Shown: positions 10,981-20,346 of the stretch, in pieces
How positions within the stretch are numbered: the stretch's first letter is position 1
Layout: the number at the start of each line of letters is the position of its first letter
Source: Annona cherimola
Taxonomy: Eukaryota; Streptophyta; Magnoliopsida; Magnoliales; Annonaceae
Direction: 5' to 3'
Assembly (NCBI GenBank): GCA_030490835.1
Contig: CM059972.1
Span: 55,409,563 to 55,473,562, forward strand
DNA length: 64,000 nucleotides
Program-made: the position numbers and the translations under genes
Notes under the pieces: model-generated
Told to the model about the DNA's origin: nothing
Database searches by the model: none
The model's input: only the letters and a program-made list of their open reading frames with translations

Positions 10981-12639
10981 TGTTGGTCCCGAGTTAATGG
11001 CAAAACCCCAAGAGGGGAGGGGTGAATTGGGTTCTTATAAAATTCTTTGGTAAATTAAAAACTTAACCCTTTAAAGTTTAATCCCCTTGATTGAAACAAA
11101 TAGAGAGCAATGAGATAATGAAAGTAATAAAGAAAAACAATAGGCAAGATTTATAGTGGTTCGGGCAACCTTTCCCTACACCACTCTTCCAAGCTCACAC
11201 ACCGTTGTGACTTGGGTTCCACTATGTATTCCGCGAATACACTTAGAGTCTCCGCTCTCTTCTAGATTCTAGCTCTAGGGGGCATATACAATCAGAGCCT
11301 ATGCTCTCTTCTAGATTCTAGCTCTAGGAGGCTTATACAATTGACACAAGTAGATGATGAGTTACACTCCAATCACAACTCTACTTGCAACGTCTTGGTT
11401 TGATACACCAAACTTAAACCAAGCACCAAAAACAAACAATAATGTAAGAATAAGGAAGATCTACACTTTATTGAGTTGTGTAGGCAAGTTTCAGCTTGAG
11501 GAAGAATCTGTAGAAGCAACCGGTTGTGTTTCGTTGAATCTACTTGCAACTTTGAAGCTTGTTCTTCCTTTGAAAGTGTATAGATCACTCAAATTTAGAG
11601 AAAAGCAAATAAGAACTCTTGCTTGCACTTCTTTCCTCTCTTTAAACTCTATCTTGTGTATATTCACATTTGCTTGAGTGTCTATTTATAGAGGAGGGAA
11701 GAATTTGAACGTCATACAAGTGGTTGGCGCGCAATAAATGTTCCAACGTTCGAAAATTCAAACGTTACTTTCCCAAGTCGCAGGTGGAGTCGACTTCGTC
11801 TGCGACTTCGCCCAAGTCGCATGCTGGAGTCGACTTCGTCTGCGACTTCGACTGCTCTCCGGTTTCCAAGTCTGAGTTCTGGGTCGACTTGGTTTCAGAC
11901 TTGGTCTCAAGTTGATTTCAGAGTCGACTTGGGGTGCGACTTGACCTCAAGTCGATCTTGGAGTCGACTTGGGTTGCGACTTGACCAGTTCTTGTGCCAA
12001 ATCAGTTTGATCCTTGTTTGATTCTCCTCTAGCTTGCTTAGTTTCTTTCCTTTCAATTATTTTCATTCTGGATTGGCTTCATATTTTGTAAACCTTGTGA
12101 ATTTTGAAGAGCTTGAAAACTTGTATGCACCTTTTTGTATTAGTCTTCATCTTGAAATGAGCTTGAATCTGTGTCTTGAACTTTGAAAACCTCAAGTCGA
12201 TTTCGGGGTCGACTTCGTCTGCGACTTCGCCCAAGTCGCAAGCCGGAGTCGACTTCGACTGCGACTTCGGTATGTTCTGTCCCAAAATCAACGCTGGAAG
12301 GAACTATGCATCTTCAAGTCGATACTGGAGTCGACTTCGTCTGCGACTTGGCTTTCAAGTCGCAAGTGGAGTCGACTTGGCCTGCGACTTCAGCTGTTCA
12401 CCTTCCAAATTCAAATCTGTCCTTCAGGTTCCGTTTGAAGTCGAATGTGGAGTCGACTTCGGGATCGACTTCACCCTAAGTCAAAGTCTGAGTCGACTTA
12501 GAAATCGACTTGGCTAATTTCATTCCTTAAGACATTCAACACATTCATTAGTAATCATTTATACTCAAATTTGACTTTTTTAATCATCAAAACTTATGCT
12601 TTGGTCAATTTTGTTTTGTTTTAACTATTGTTTCCAACA
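10981..12639 (-). repeat. 3' LTR of the Sirevirus
   Basis: This is the 1659-bp LTR at the left end of the insertion, which is the 3' LTR because the element is on the minus strand. GTCGAC arrays lie at 11775-11990 and 12190-12515. A TATA box (TATAAATAGA on the minus strand) is at 11681-11690. The arrays are therefore in U3, upstream of the promoter. Confidence 0.93.
11681..11690 (-). promoter_or_regulatory. LTR TATA box
   Basis: The minus strand reads TATAAATAGA just downstream, in element sense, of the GTCGAC arrays. The same box is found in the 5' LTR and in the solo copy at 42455. Confidence 0.7.
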
Positions 12640-12654
12640 ATCTCTCCCTTTTTG
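12640..12654 (-). other. Main polypurine tract of the Sirevirus
   Basis: The minus strand reads CAAAAAGGGAGAGAT directly against the TGTTGG start of the 3' LTR. This is the position of the plus-strand primer. Confidence 0.85.
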
Positions 12655-12906
12655 ATGATTGAAAAAACTAATTTGAGTTTGTACCTTTCATGAAAATCAC
12701 ATTCATATAGTTTCCAAAATAGAATATCAAATATCTTTCAAACAGAGCATGAAACAAACATTTGAGCATAAAACGTATTTCATATCATCATGATTCATAC
12801 AGATTACAATGTAAAGCAAAAAGAAAACCTATATACGAGCTACCCAACCCAAAAATACTCTAAAACCTATGTCATGTCCTAAAACTCACTCAAAACAAAC
12901 TCTATC

Positions 12907-12922
12907 CTATCTCCCCCTTTTT
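12907..12922 (-). other. Second, upstream polypurine tract
   Basis: The minus strand reads AAAAAGGGGGAGATAG. It nearly repeats the main tract 250 bp away and contains the stop codon of the extra ORF. Several polypurine tracts before the 3' LTR are a described Sirevirus feature. Confidence 0.75.
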
Positions 12923-14541
12923 GTCAATCTCTCAAAATGAGATTCAATTACCAAGGATTTGGTGAATTGAAATTTGGAAATGGGATATGAAGATTGAGTA
13001 GGTTTGACGGGTCGAACATGAGCAGATGAGTAGAAGGATGAAACAGGTGCGGGGGTTGGATCTCGATGAACTGATCCGGATTCAAACGGATCAAGTTCAG
13101 GTATGGGCTGATTTCGGTGTCGCCCAGATGCAAGATGATATCGGATGGTACGCATTTCTCGATCGATACGATCTTGTCGGGAATGCATATCCATGATAGC
13201 TGTGAGGACCCCAGATACGAGACTGGTGATTCTATTCTCTTGTTGACCCATTTCTTCTCGTAGGGCAGCTATCTCATCTCGAATAGTCTGTAAACTGGTC
13301 TCCTGGGATGAAGGTTGAGGTGCCGGATCTGGAATGACTGATCCCTGTGGAGAGAAGGATCCATGCGACATAGGAGAGGCGGGCTCCTCATGAATATCCT
13401 GTGGTGGAGCAGGTGGTGCTTCTGGAGGCTGCTCCCCCTCAGTATGTGCTTGTCCTTCTTCAGGAGCCTCTGCTTCGGCCCTGAGTTCATGCACATTGAT
13501 CTTCATTCTCTGGATCAATGCCTTGTTGATCGCATTGGTGGATTTCAATACTTCGAAGGGCTCGCCTTCAATATCCACTTCGAAATGCTCAAATATCTTC
13601 GTGATCCAGGTGCCGTAGGGTAGAACACCCTGTGGATTGTCCTTTCTGCAGCAGAGAGCTTCTATGAACAAACGAGGAAGACTTACTTTGACCTTGTTCA
13701 CGATCTTCCATAGAATCCTGGCTTCTTGAGGATTCAGCTGATTTCTTTCTCCGCCTTTGGGATAGATGCAATGAGCTATTAGGAGGCGTAGAACCCGCAG
13801 CCTTGGGGACAGATCCATGTAGTGTAGAAACTTGATCCCTGGATGATATTTATTGCTCCGAGTGAGCTGATTGTATATCTGATCAAGTGAAAGGTCTGTA
13901 GGGAGCGGCTCATCTACATGTGGTACCTCAAGTATCTGTCCGATGTTGATCATTGCTCCTTCCAAACTCGGAGTTACTCCAATTCCAAAGAACATGCTAA
14001 CTCCTTTTACAAAACTACTGTAATATTCCTCATCCCATAAGTAATAGAAGATCCTGGTTAGATCTGGATAGACTCTTTCATCTTCCTTTAGTAGCTTGGT
14101 CCAACCTTGAAATTCCAATAGATCTTCTATATCTGACCCATAATCTTTCAGAAACTTGAAATCAATGATCTTAGGAATGAATACCTTCCATTCGTAGAAG
14201 TGTTTGTAGAACCGACTGTGCTGGAGTTCGGTTTTGAAATACGTAGTCGGCAGCTTCAGTACATGAGCTTTCCCAGCAATAGTGCCTCTTCTTCTTGCCC
14301 CAGACTGAGTGCTTTGTGAGGTTTGGGGTTGTTTCTCACGACCAGCTGTGTTTGACGGGGTTCCCATTTGAAAACGCACTCGACGGCCAGTGGAAGTAGA
14401 TGGTTCTTCCCAGGCTCGCTTTGAGGAAGTGCGTTGTCTCCTAGGCACTTCGTCGTCGGTATGGGATGTAGACTGTCTAGGAACTGGTTTGAGGGATGGT
14501 TTTGAGACAGCTAGCTTGGGAGGTCTGCACTTTGGAGCCAT
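12907..14541 (-). CDS. Extra (env-position) ORF of the Sirevirus, intact
   Basis: This 544-codon frame starts at MAPKCRPPK (14541) and ends TAG inside the upstream polypurine tract. The frame stays open upstream to 14748, but that part translates the CT-rich tract into Ser/Leu/Phe-rich sequence, so I chose the inner ATG. The protein has a basic, Ser/Thr-rich N-terminus (about 1-100). A folded central region follows (about 110-360) with FYKHFYEWKVFIPKIIDFKF and YLWDEEYYSSF, resembling the plant-transposon domain often found in such extra ORFs. Next come a Pro/Glu-rich linker and a coiled coil near residues 425-480. No receptor-binding or fusion feature is visible, and 'env-like' refers only to position. 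Unlike gag-pol, it has no stop or frameshift. Its function is unknown. Confidence 0.75.
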   Translation of the reverse strand: MAPKCRPPKLAVSKPSLKPVPRQSTSHTDDEVPRRQRTSSKRAWEEPSTSTGRRVRFQMGTPSNTAGREKQPQTSQSTQSGARRRGTIAGKAHVLKLPTTYFKTELQHSRFYKHFYEWKVFIPKIIDFKFLKDYGSDIEDLLEFQGWTKLLKEDERVYPDLTRIFYYLWDEEYYSSFVKGVSMFFGIGVTPSLEGAMINIGQILEVPHVDEPLPTDLSLDQIYNQLTRSNKYHPGIKFLHYMDLSPRLRVLRLLIAHCIYPKGGERNQLNPQEARILWKIVNKVKVSLPRLFIEALCCRKDNPQGVLPYGTWITKIFEHFEVDIEGEPFEVLKSTNAINKALIQRMKINVHELRAEAEAPEEGQAHTEGEQPPEAPPAPPQDIHEEPASPMSHGSFSPQGSVIPDPAPQPSSQETSLQTIRDEIAALREEMGQQENRITSLVSGVLTAIMDMHSRQDRIDREMRTIRYHLASGRHRNQPIPELDPFESGSVHRDPTPAPVSSFYSSAHVRPVKPTQSSYPISKFQFTKSLVIESHFERLTKRGR

Positions 14542-14559
14542 TGGTTTTTGGGATTTAGG

Positions 14560-15175
14560 AAGGTAGAAAAAGAGAGACGGATATGAAGAGAAGAAGTCAG
14601 GCAAATGAAGAATGAGAGAGAGAGAGATGGCTGAGGCAGAGAGGGAGTGAAAAAGAGAGAAGAGACTGAGAGAGATTTGAAGCAGAGAGAGAAAGACAGA
14701 GAGAGAGTGAGAGAACTGAGAGGAGAACAAAGAGAGGGAGAGAACCAAGAGAAGAGAACCGGAGACGGAAGCAGAGAGGAGAGCGAGAAGAGGCGGAGTC
14801 AGGGAGTGAGAGAGAGAAGAAAACAGGGAGAGAGATAGGTAGAGGCAGAGAGGTGAGAGAGAATGTGAGAGAGAGAGATAGAGAAGGAGAGAGAATGTGA
14901 GAGAGAAAAAGGGGCAGATTGAGGCAATTGCCGGAGTTGCCGGAAAAACAGAAAGAAGAGGAGAACGGAGATGGTGTGCCGGAAAAAGGTGTCGGATTTA
15001 TAAGAGCAGGGAGAAGAAAGACAATGCAGCTGGAGATGCTGCCGGAGAAGAAAGAGAATCGCCGGAGGGAAAAAAACGCTGGAAAGGGAAACGGCGCGGG
15101 AAAGAAGAAGAAGAAGAAGAAAAGGAAGAAGAAGAAAAAGAAAAAGAAGAAAAGGGGAGAAGGCGGACGGTCGCG
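14560..15175. repeat. ~600-bp strand-asymmetric purine tract
   Basis: The plus strand is almost all purine: GAGAGA runs at 14610-14900 and a GAAGAA/GGAAGA run at 15100-15160. The element strand is therefore pyrimidine-rich. The tract lies directly upstream of the extra ORF, like a CT-rich leader. It gives long spurious open frames on both strands, which I do not count as genes. Confidence 0.85.
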
Positions 15176-15179
15176 CGCG

Positions 15180-15356
15180 CGGAGTCGACTTTGCCCTAGG
15201 CGAAGTCGACTTCGGTCCCTCGGAGTCGATTTCGCCTTAGAGCGGAGTCGACTTCGACCCAGTGGAGTCGACTTTGCCTCAGAGGCGGAGTCGACTTCAC
15301 TTTCCCAAGTCGACTTCATTGAAGTCGACTTGGCTCCCATGGAGTCGACTTGACTT
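15180..15356. repeat. Internal GTCGAC array between pol and extra ORF
   Basis: About nine GTCGAC or GTCGAT sites are spaced 15-23 bases apart (near 15184, 15205, 15225, 15247, 15267, 15290, 15309, 15324 and 15344). The motif is the same as in the LTR U3 arrays. Here the array stands between the end of RNase H (15394) and the CT-rich leader of the extra ORF. Confidence 0.9.
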
Positions 15357-15393
15357 ATGATTTTTCAGATTTGATTTTCTTGTATAATTTTTC

Positions 15394-16970
15394 TTAATTT
15401 AATTCAATCATTCTCATTTCATTTCTAATTGTATAAAATGATTCCTTTGCTAATGGCTTGGTAAAAATGTCAGCAACTTGTTCCTCAATTCTCACATATT
15501 CCAAACAAATATCATGATTTTCAACATGTTCTCGAATAAAATGATGTCTTACATCTATATGCTTGGTTCTTGAATGCAATACAGGATTCTTTGTCAAACA
15601 TATAGCACTTGTGTTATCACATCTGATAGGAATATTATAATAATCAATGTCATAGTCTTTTAATTGTTGTTTCATCCAAAGTAGTTGGGCACAACAGCTT
15701 CCGGCAGCTATATATTCAGCTTCTGCCGTAGATAGAGCAACACTAGTTTGTTTCCTTGAATTCCATGAAACCAACATATTTCCAAGAAACTGACAGGTTC
15801 TACTAGTACTTTTTCTATCTACTTTGTAGCCGGCAAAATCTGCATCCGAATAGTCGATTAAGTCAAATGTTGACCCCTTTGGATACCATAGTCCAAGATT
15901 AGTAGTATTTATCAAATATTTAAAAATTCTTTTTACAGCCAATAGATGTGATTCTTTAGCACATGCTTGGAATCTAGAACACATACAAACACTAAACAAA
16001 ATATCTGGTCTAGAAGCAGTTAAATACAATAATGATCCTATCATACTTCTATAAAGCTTTTGATCGATACATTTACCATTTTCGTCCGTGTCGATCTTGA
16101 TCGTAGAACTCATTGGAGTATTTGCTCCTTTTGTAGTTTGTATTCCAAATTTCTTTAGCATTTCTTTGACGTACTTGGACTGATTTAAGAATATCCCTTC
16201 GTTTTGTTGCTTGATTTGAAGTCCAAGGAAGAAATTTAGTTCTCCCATCATGCTCATTTCAAATTCGCTCTGCATGATCTTAGAAAATTCTTGGCATAAA
16301 GTTTCATCAGTAGCTCCAAATATTATATCATCTACATAGATTTGCACAATTAAGATATTTTTACTTTTATATTTGATGAATAAAGTGGTATCAACTTTCC
16401 CTCTTTGAAACTCATGATCAATCAAAAATCTATTTAACCTTTCATATCAGGCTCTTGGGGCTTGTTTTAGTCCATATAATGCTTTGGTCAGCTTATAAAC
16501 ATATTTAGATTGATTCTTTTCTTCAAATCCAGGGGGTTGTTCAACATATACTTCTTCATTCAAGTATCCATTCAAAAATGCGCTTTTCACATCCATTTAA
16601 AACAATTTGAAATTCATGTGAGAAGCAAATGCTAGTAAGATGCGTATGGCTTCTAATCTAGCCACAGGTGCATATGATTCTTCAAAATCAATCCCTTCTT
16701 CCTGGGAACACCCTTTGGCTACTAATCTAGCCTTGTTTCTAATTACAAGTCCGCTTTCGTCCAATTTGTTCCTAAATATCCATTTGGTACCAATAATGGT
16801 ATAACCATTTGGTCTAGGAACTAAATGCCATACATCATTTCTTTCAAATTGATTTAGCTCTTCTTGCATTGCAATAACCCAGCTTTCATCATTAAGAGCT
16901 TGTTCAATAGTGGTTGGTTCAATTTTTGACACAAATGCATATTGTCCACAAATATTTTGCTTTGATCTCC
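15394..16970 (-). pseudogene. Sirevirus reverse transcriptase-RNase H, broken
   Basis: The first part (to 16597) has the copia RT start ([30 protein letters not shown]). The second part (15394-16425) has the YVDD active site near 16327-16338, followed by MMGELNFFLGLQI. RNase H then follows with an Asp in DADFAGY, a Glu in STAEAEY and an Asp in RCDNTSA, ending near IFTKPL. The fold and active-site motifs are all present, but a TAA at 16597-16599 and a TGA at 16447-16449 interrupt it. Both are explained by C-to-T or G-to-A transitions on the coding strand. It is inactive as one polyprotein. Confidence 0.93.
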
Positions 16971-18051
16971 TAGTTTTTACTCCTTCATAAATATTTCCAA
17001 TGACTTGCTCAATTGGATGGGCATTTTTGAACTTTAAATCAATTGGAGGTTTGTAGGAATCATTACCTTCACTTACCTCTTCCTCCATGGAGTTTTCTGA
17101 CTTGAGCTCGATTTCCTTTGGTTGTTCTTGTTGTTTTCCTTTTGTATCATCTGCATCACTTAATTCATCCTCCTTTCTCGGAGTTTGGTTAAATTCATCA
17201 AAGACAACATGTATTGACTCTTCTATTGTTTGATGTCTTTTGTTGAAAATTCTATATGCTTTGCTATTTGATGAATAACCCAAGAAAATAGCTTCATCGC
17301 TTTTGGCATCTAGTTTTTCCAGATTTGTTTTTCCATTATTTAGCACATAACAAATACATCCAAAAGTATGGAAATATGATATGTTTGGTTTCCTGCCTTT
17401 CTAGAGTTCATATGGGGTCTTTTTCAATATTGCTCTAATGGTAACTTGGTTTAATACATGACAAGCTGTACTTACAGCTTCACCCCAAAATCTCTTGGAC
17501 AATTTACTCTCATTTAGCATGGTCCTAGCCATTTCTTGAATTGTCCAGTTTTTCCTTTCAACGACTCCATTTTGTTGAGGAGTTCTTGGTGCAGAAAATG
17601 TATGGTGAATTCCCTTTTTATTGCAAAATTCTATGAATCGAGTATTTTCAAATTCACCACCATGGTCACTTCTAATGAAAATGATTGAACTTTGTTTTTC
17701 ATTTTGCACCAAATTTGAAAATGAGACAAACATTGAAAATGCTTCATCTTTGCTAGCTAAGAGTATAATCCAAGTAAGTCTAGAAAAGTCATCCACGATT
17801 ACATATACATACTTTTTCCTACCGAGAGTTAAAATGTCTGATGGCCCATAAAGATCCATAAGTAGTAATTCAAGTGGTCTATTTGTTGAGATTTCCAGTT
17901 TGGTCAAAAATGGCATTTTCTGTTGTTTAGATAGTTGGCAGGCTTTACAAATCTTATCTTTGTCATATTTGAGCTTTGGTAAGCCTTGTACCAAATTCTT
18001 TTTCCATAAGATTTTAATATTTGACATATTTATATGTCCAAGCCTTGCATG
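16971..18051 (-). pseudogene. Sirevirus integrase, broken
   Basis: A zinc-binding region (ending CKACQLSKQQ) precedes a core with the catalytic triad Asp (LLLMDLYGP), Asp (RSDHGGEF) and Glu (QQNGVVERK). In the 208-residue open part these fall at 58, 121 and 157, the expected D,D-35-E spacing. The C-terminal part contains the plant copia [10 protein letters not shown] block and an acidic linker before RT. Stops at 18052-18054 (TGA, just before the zinc domain) and 17401-17403 (TAG, after KTPYEL) each fit a TGG codon changed by one G-to-A transition. The catalytic residues are intact but the frame is not. Confidence 0.93.
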
Positions 18052-18471
18052 TCATTTCCATGGATCATTTTTTATGGCTATTAGACATTTTCCTTCTAAG
18101 TCATCAAGGCAAACCAAATATACATTTCCATGTTTTTTGCCACTAAAAATTATGCGCTCGTCATCATCAATAACATTACATATAGAGGATTCAAATACAA
18201 CTTTATATCCTTTATCACAAAGTTGACTAATACTCATTAGGTTGTGTTTGAGTCCTTCAACAAATAGAACATTTTCAATACATGCATTTGAAATACCATA
18301 GACATTTCCTTTACCTTTTATTTTACCTTTTTCGTTATTTCCAAAAGCTACTGTTCCTTCATCACATGGGTTGATCTTGTGAAATAATCCTTTTTCTCCT
18401 GTCATATGTCTTGAGCAACCGCTATCCATAAACCATATGTTATTGGCCTTAGCTTTAAGGCAAACCTGCAA
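18052..18471 (-). pseudogene. Sirevirus aspartic protease
   Basis: This 139-residue open stretch contains WFMDSGCSRHMTG, the retroviral-type Asp-Ser-Gly active site as it appears in plant copia elements. LFVEGLKHNLMSISQLCDKG follows, leading into the integrase zinc region. It ends at a premature TGA. Its frame is separated from gag by further stops, so it cannot be made as part of a polyprotein. Confidence 0.9.
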
Positions 18472-18599
18472 AAATTAAGTTGAGTGGAGCTCATTCTTTT
18501 GGTACCCATTTTATGGGTCCGTTTGGGTTAGTTAACCTTTGAAGTTTAAGTTGATCCATCTTTGAAGCCATAAACCCAATGCTTTTTGGCATCTAAACC

Positions 18600-20298
18600 A
18601 ATTTAGCATCTAGCTTTTGTAGTTTTCTTAGTTTATATTGATAGATCTTATGTCCAAACTTGTTGTAAAAGTTACAAGCTCCCGGAAGTCTAGAAATAGG
18701 GAGCCATTTGGTAATTTGTTCATTAGTTGGTCTTTTGGTCCAAACTACTTATTTTATCTTTGGTTTAGTATAAATGGGTTTGATATTATTTCTTGAAGCA
18801 TTAGACTTTGATTGTTCAAATGTATTGTATCCAAGTCCTTTCTTGCAAGTTTGAGTTGTTATTTTCAAGAACATTTTCACATTTTCTCCTGGATTAGAGA
18901 ACTTGGCAAGGGATTCATTTAATGATTCATTCTCGTTTTTAAGTTTTTCTAACTCATTTTCTAGGGTATTCTTTTCATCTTTTAACTTATCTAATTTTTC
19001 AGCAAGTTTACCATTTACGATTATTACTGCATCACATTGCCTTTTCTTCATTGTAGACTTGTTTCCTAATTTCTTTATTTCTTCATATAGTGAATCATAA
19101 GCTTGTTGAAGTTCTTCTAATTCAGCATATTTAAGACATTCATTTGTAGAAAAAGATTTCTGTTTGGAGGTTACCTCTTGACTACTTGTGCAGTCCGTTG
19201 AAGTAGCTTGATCCTCCAAGGTTTCCGTGGCTGCAAAGCATATGTCGGTATTTGCTATGCAATAAATTCTCGTGCAATCTGCTTCGCATTCTTCACTTGA
19301 GGAGCTATTTGTTGTAGATTCTTCTTTATTTACGTACATGCCTCTTCCTTTGTTTATTTGAAATCTTTTGTTGTCGCCTCGATCTTTTCTTTGCTCCTTT
19401 GCCTTGTTTTCTTCGGGTGTTGGACATTGGGCTTGCATGTGTCTCGAACCGCCACATCAGTAGCATTTTGTTGTTTCTTTCTTTTTCTCTTTGGAGTTTC
19501 TTTCTTTAAAATTTCTAAAATTTCTGCCTTTCCTTACAAATTTTCTGAATCGTTTTGTGAGTAAGGCAATTTCATCGTCATTTTGTGAAGATGAGGTGTC
19601 ATCCGAGTCTTGTGCGGCTCTCAAGGCAATGGCTCTTTTGCCTTTGTGATGATCTTCGTTTCTTGTCTTGATCAGCTCACATGACATTAAGGAGCTAATA
19701 AGATTTTCCAACTTCAACGTGTTAAGATCCTTGGCTTCTTCTATTGTCGTGATTTTTGGAGTCCATGATTCGGGTAGTGCCCTTAGAATCTTCATGACCT
19801 GCTCAGATTCAGAAATTGCTTTTCTTAGCCCTTTCAAGGCATTAGTAATCTTGGAAAATCTAGCAAACATTTCAGAAATATTTTCAGTTTCTATCATCCT
19901 AAAATGTTCCAATTCTCCAATCAAAATGTTTCTCCTCATCCCTTGGACTTGAGAGGTTCCTTCATAGATAGAAGTTAGTGTATCCCATATTTCTTTGGCA
20001 GTTAAACAAGAGGATACTCTATCATATTCGGAGGCTGTAAGAGCACAAAATAATGAATTCATAGCCTTGGCATTGCTCTTTACAATTTTCACTTCCTCAT
20101 CGGTCCATTTGGAAGCTCTTCATCAATAGGCAAAGTCACACCGTCTTGGATTGCAATCCAAGAGTCCATATCTGTAGCCATGATGAGTTATTTCATACGT
20201 AGCTTCCAATATCCAAAATTGTTCCCATCAAACAATGGTGGCCTAGTAAATGATTGGCCTTCGGCAAATGCGGGAACGGAAGTCGATTGGGATGCCAT
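18600..20298 (-). pseudogene. Sirevirus gag, broken
   Basis: The likely ATG is at 20298, 35 bases after the primer site, with FDGNNFGYWKLRMK near the start as in plant copia gag. The body (open at 19457-20092) is followed by a CCHC zinc knuckle whose third position is a TGA stop (19457-19459). A Lys/Glu-rich coiled coil follows (about 18860-19060). A second knuckle-like motif near 18635-18676 has two of its Cys positions read as Tyr. Further lesions are a TAA at codon 37 (20188-20190), a 1-base frameshift near 20115 and a TAA at 18749. The two-knuckle, coiled-coil layout fits Sirevirus gag. Confidence 0.88.
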
Positions 20299-20332
20299 GT
20301 CAATAGATCTCTTTGGTTTAACTCAAAGACCT

Positions 20333-20344
20333 GCTCTGATACCA
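20333..20344 (-). other. Primer binding site, initiator tRNA-Met
   Basis: The minus strand reads TGGTATCAGAGC two bases after the 5' LTR end. This is complementary to the 3' end of plant initiator tRNA-Met, the usual primer of plant copia elements. Confidence 0.92.
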
Positions 20345-20346
20345 CT

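Noticed and set aside
12176..12517. Glu-Ser-Thr-Ser-Ala-Thr repeat proteins in the LTRs
   Set aside because: Open frames occur in several frames and both strands because the array lacks stop triplets. They are LTR repeat, not coding.
14597..15340. A 247-codon minus-strand frame and matching plus-strand frames as genes
   Set aside because: They translate the GA/CT tract and the GTCGAC array into low-complexity Ser/Leu/Phe or Glu/Lys/Arg runs.
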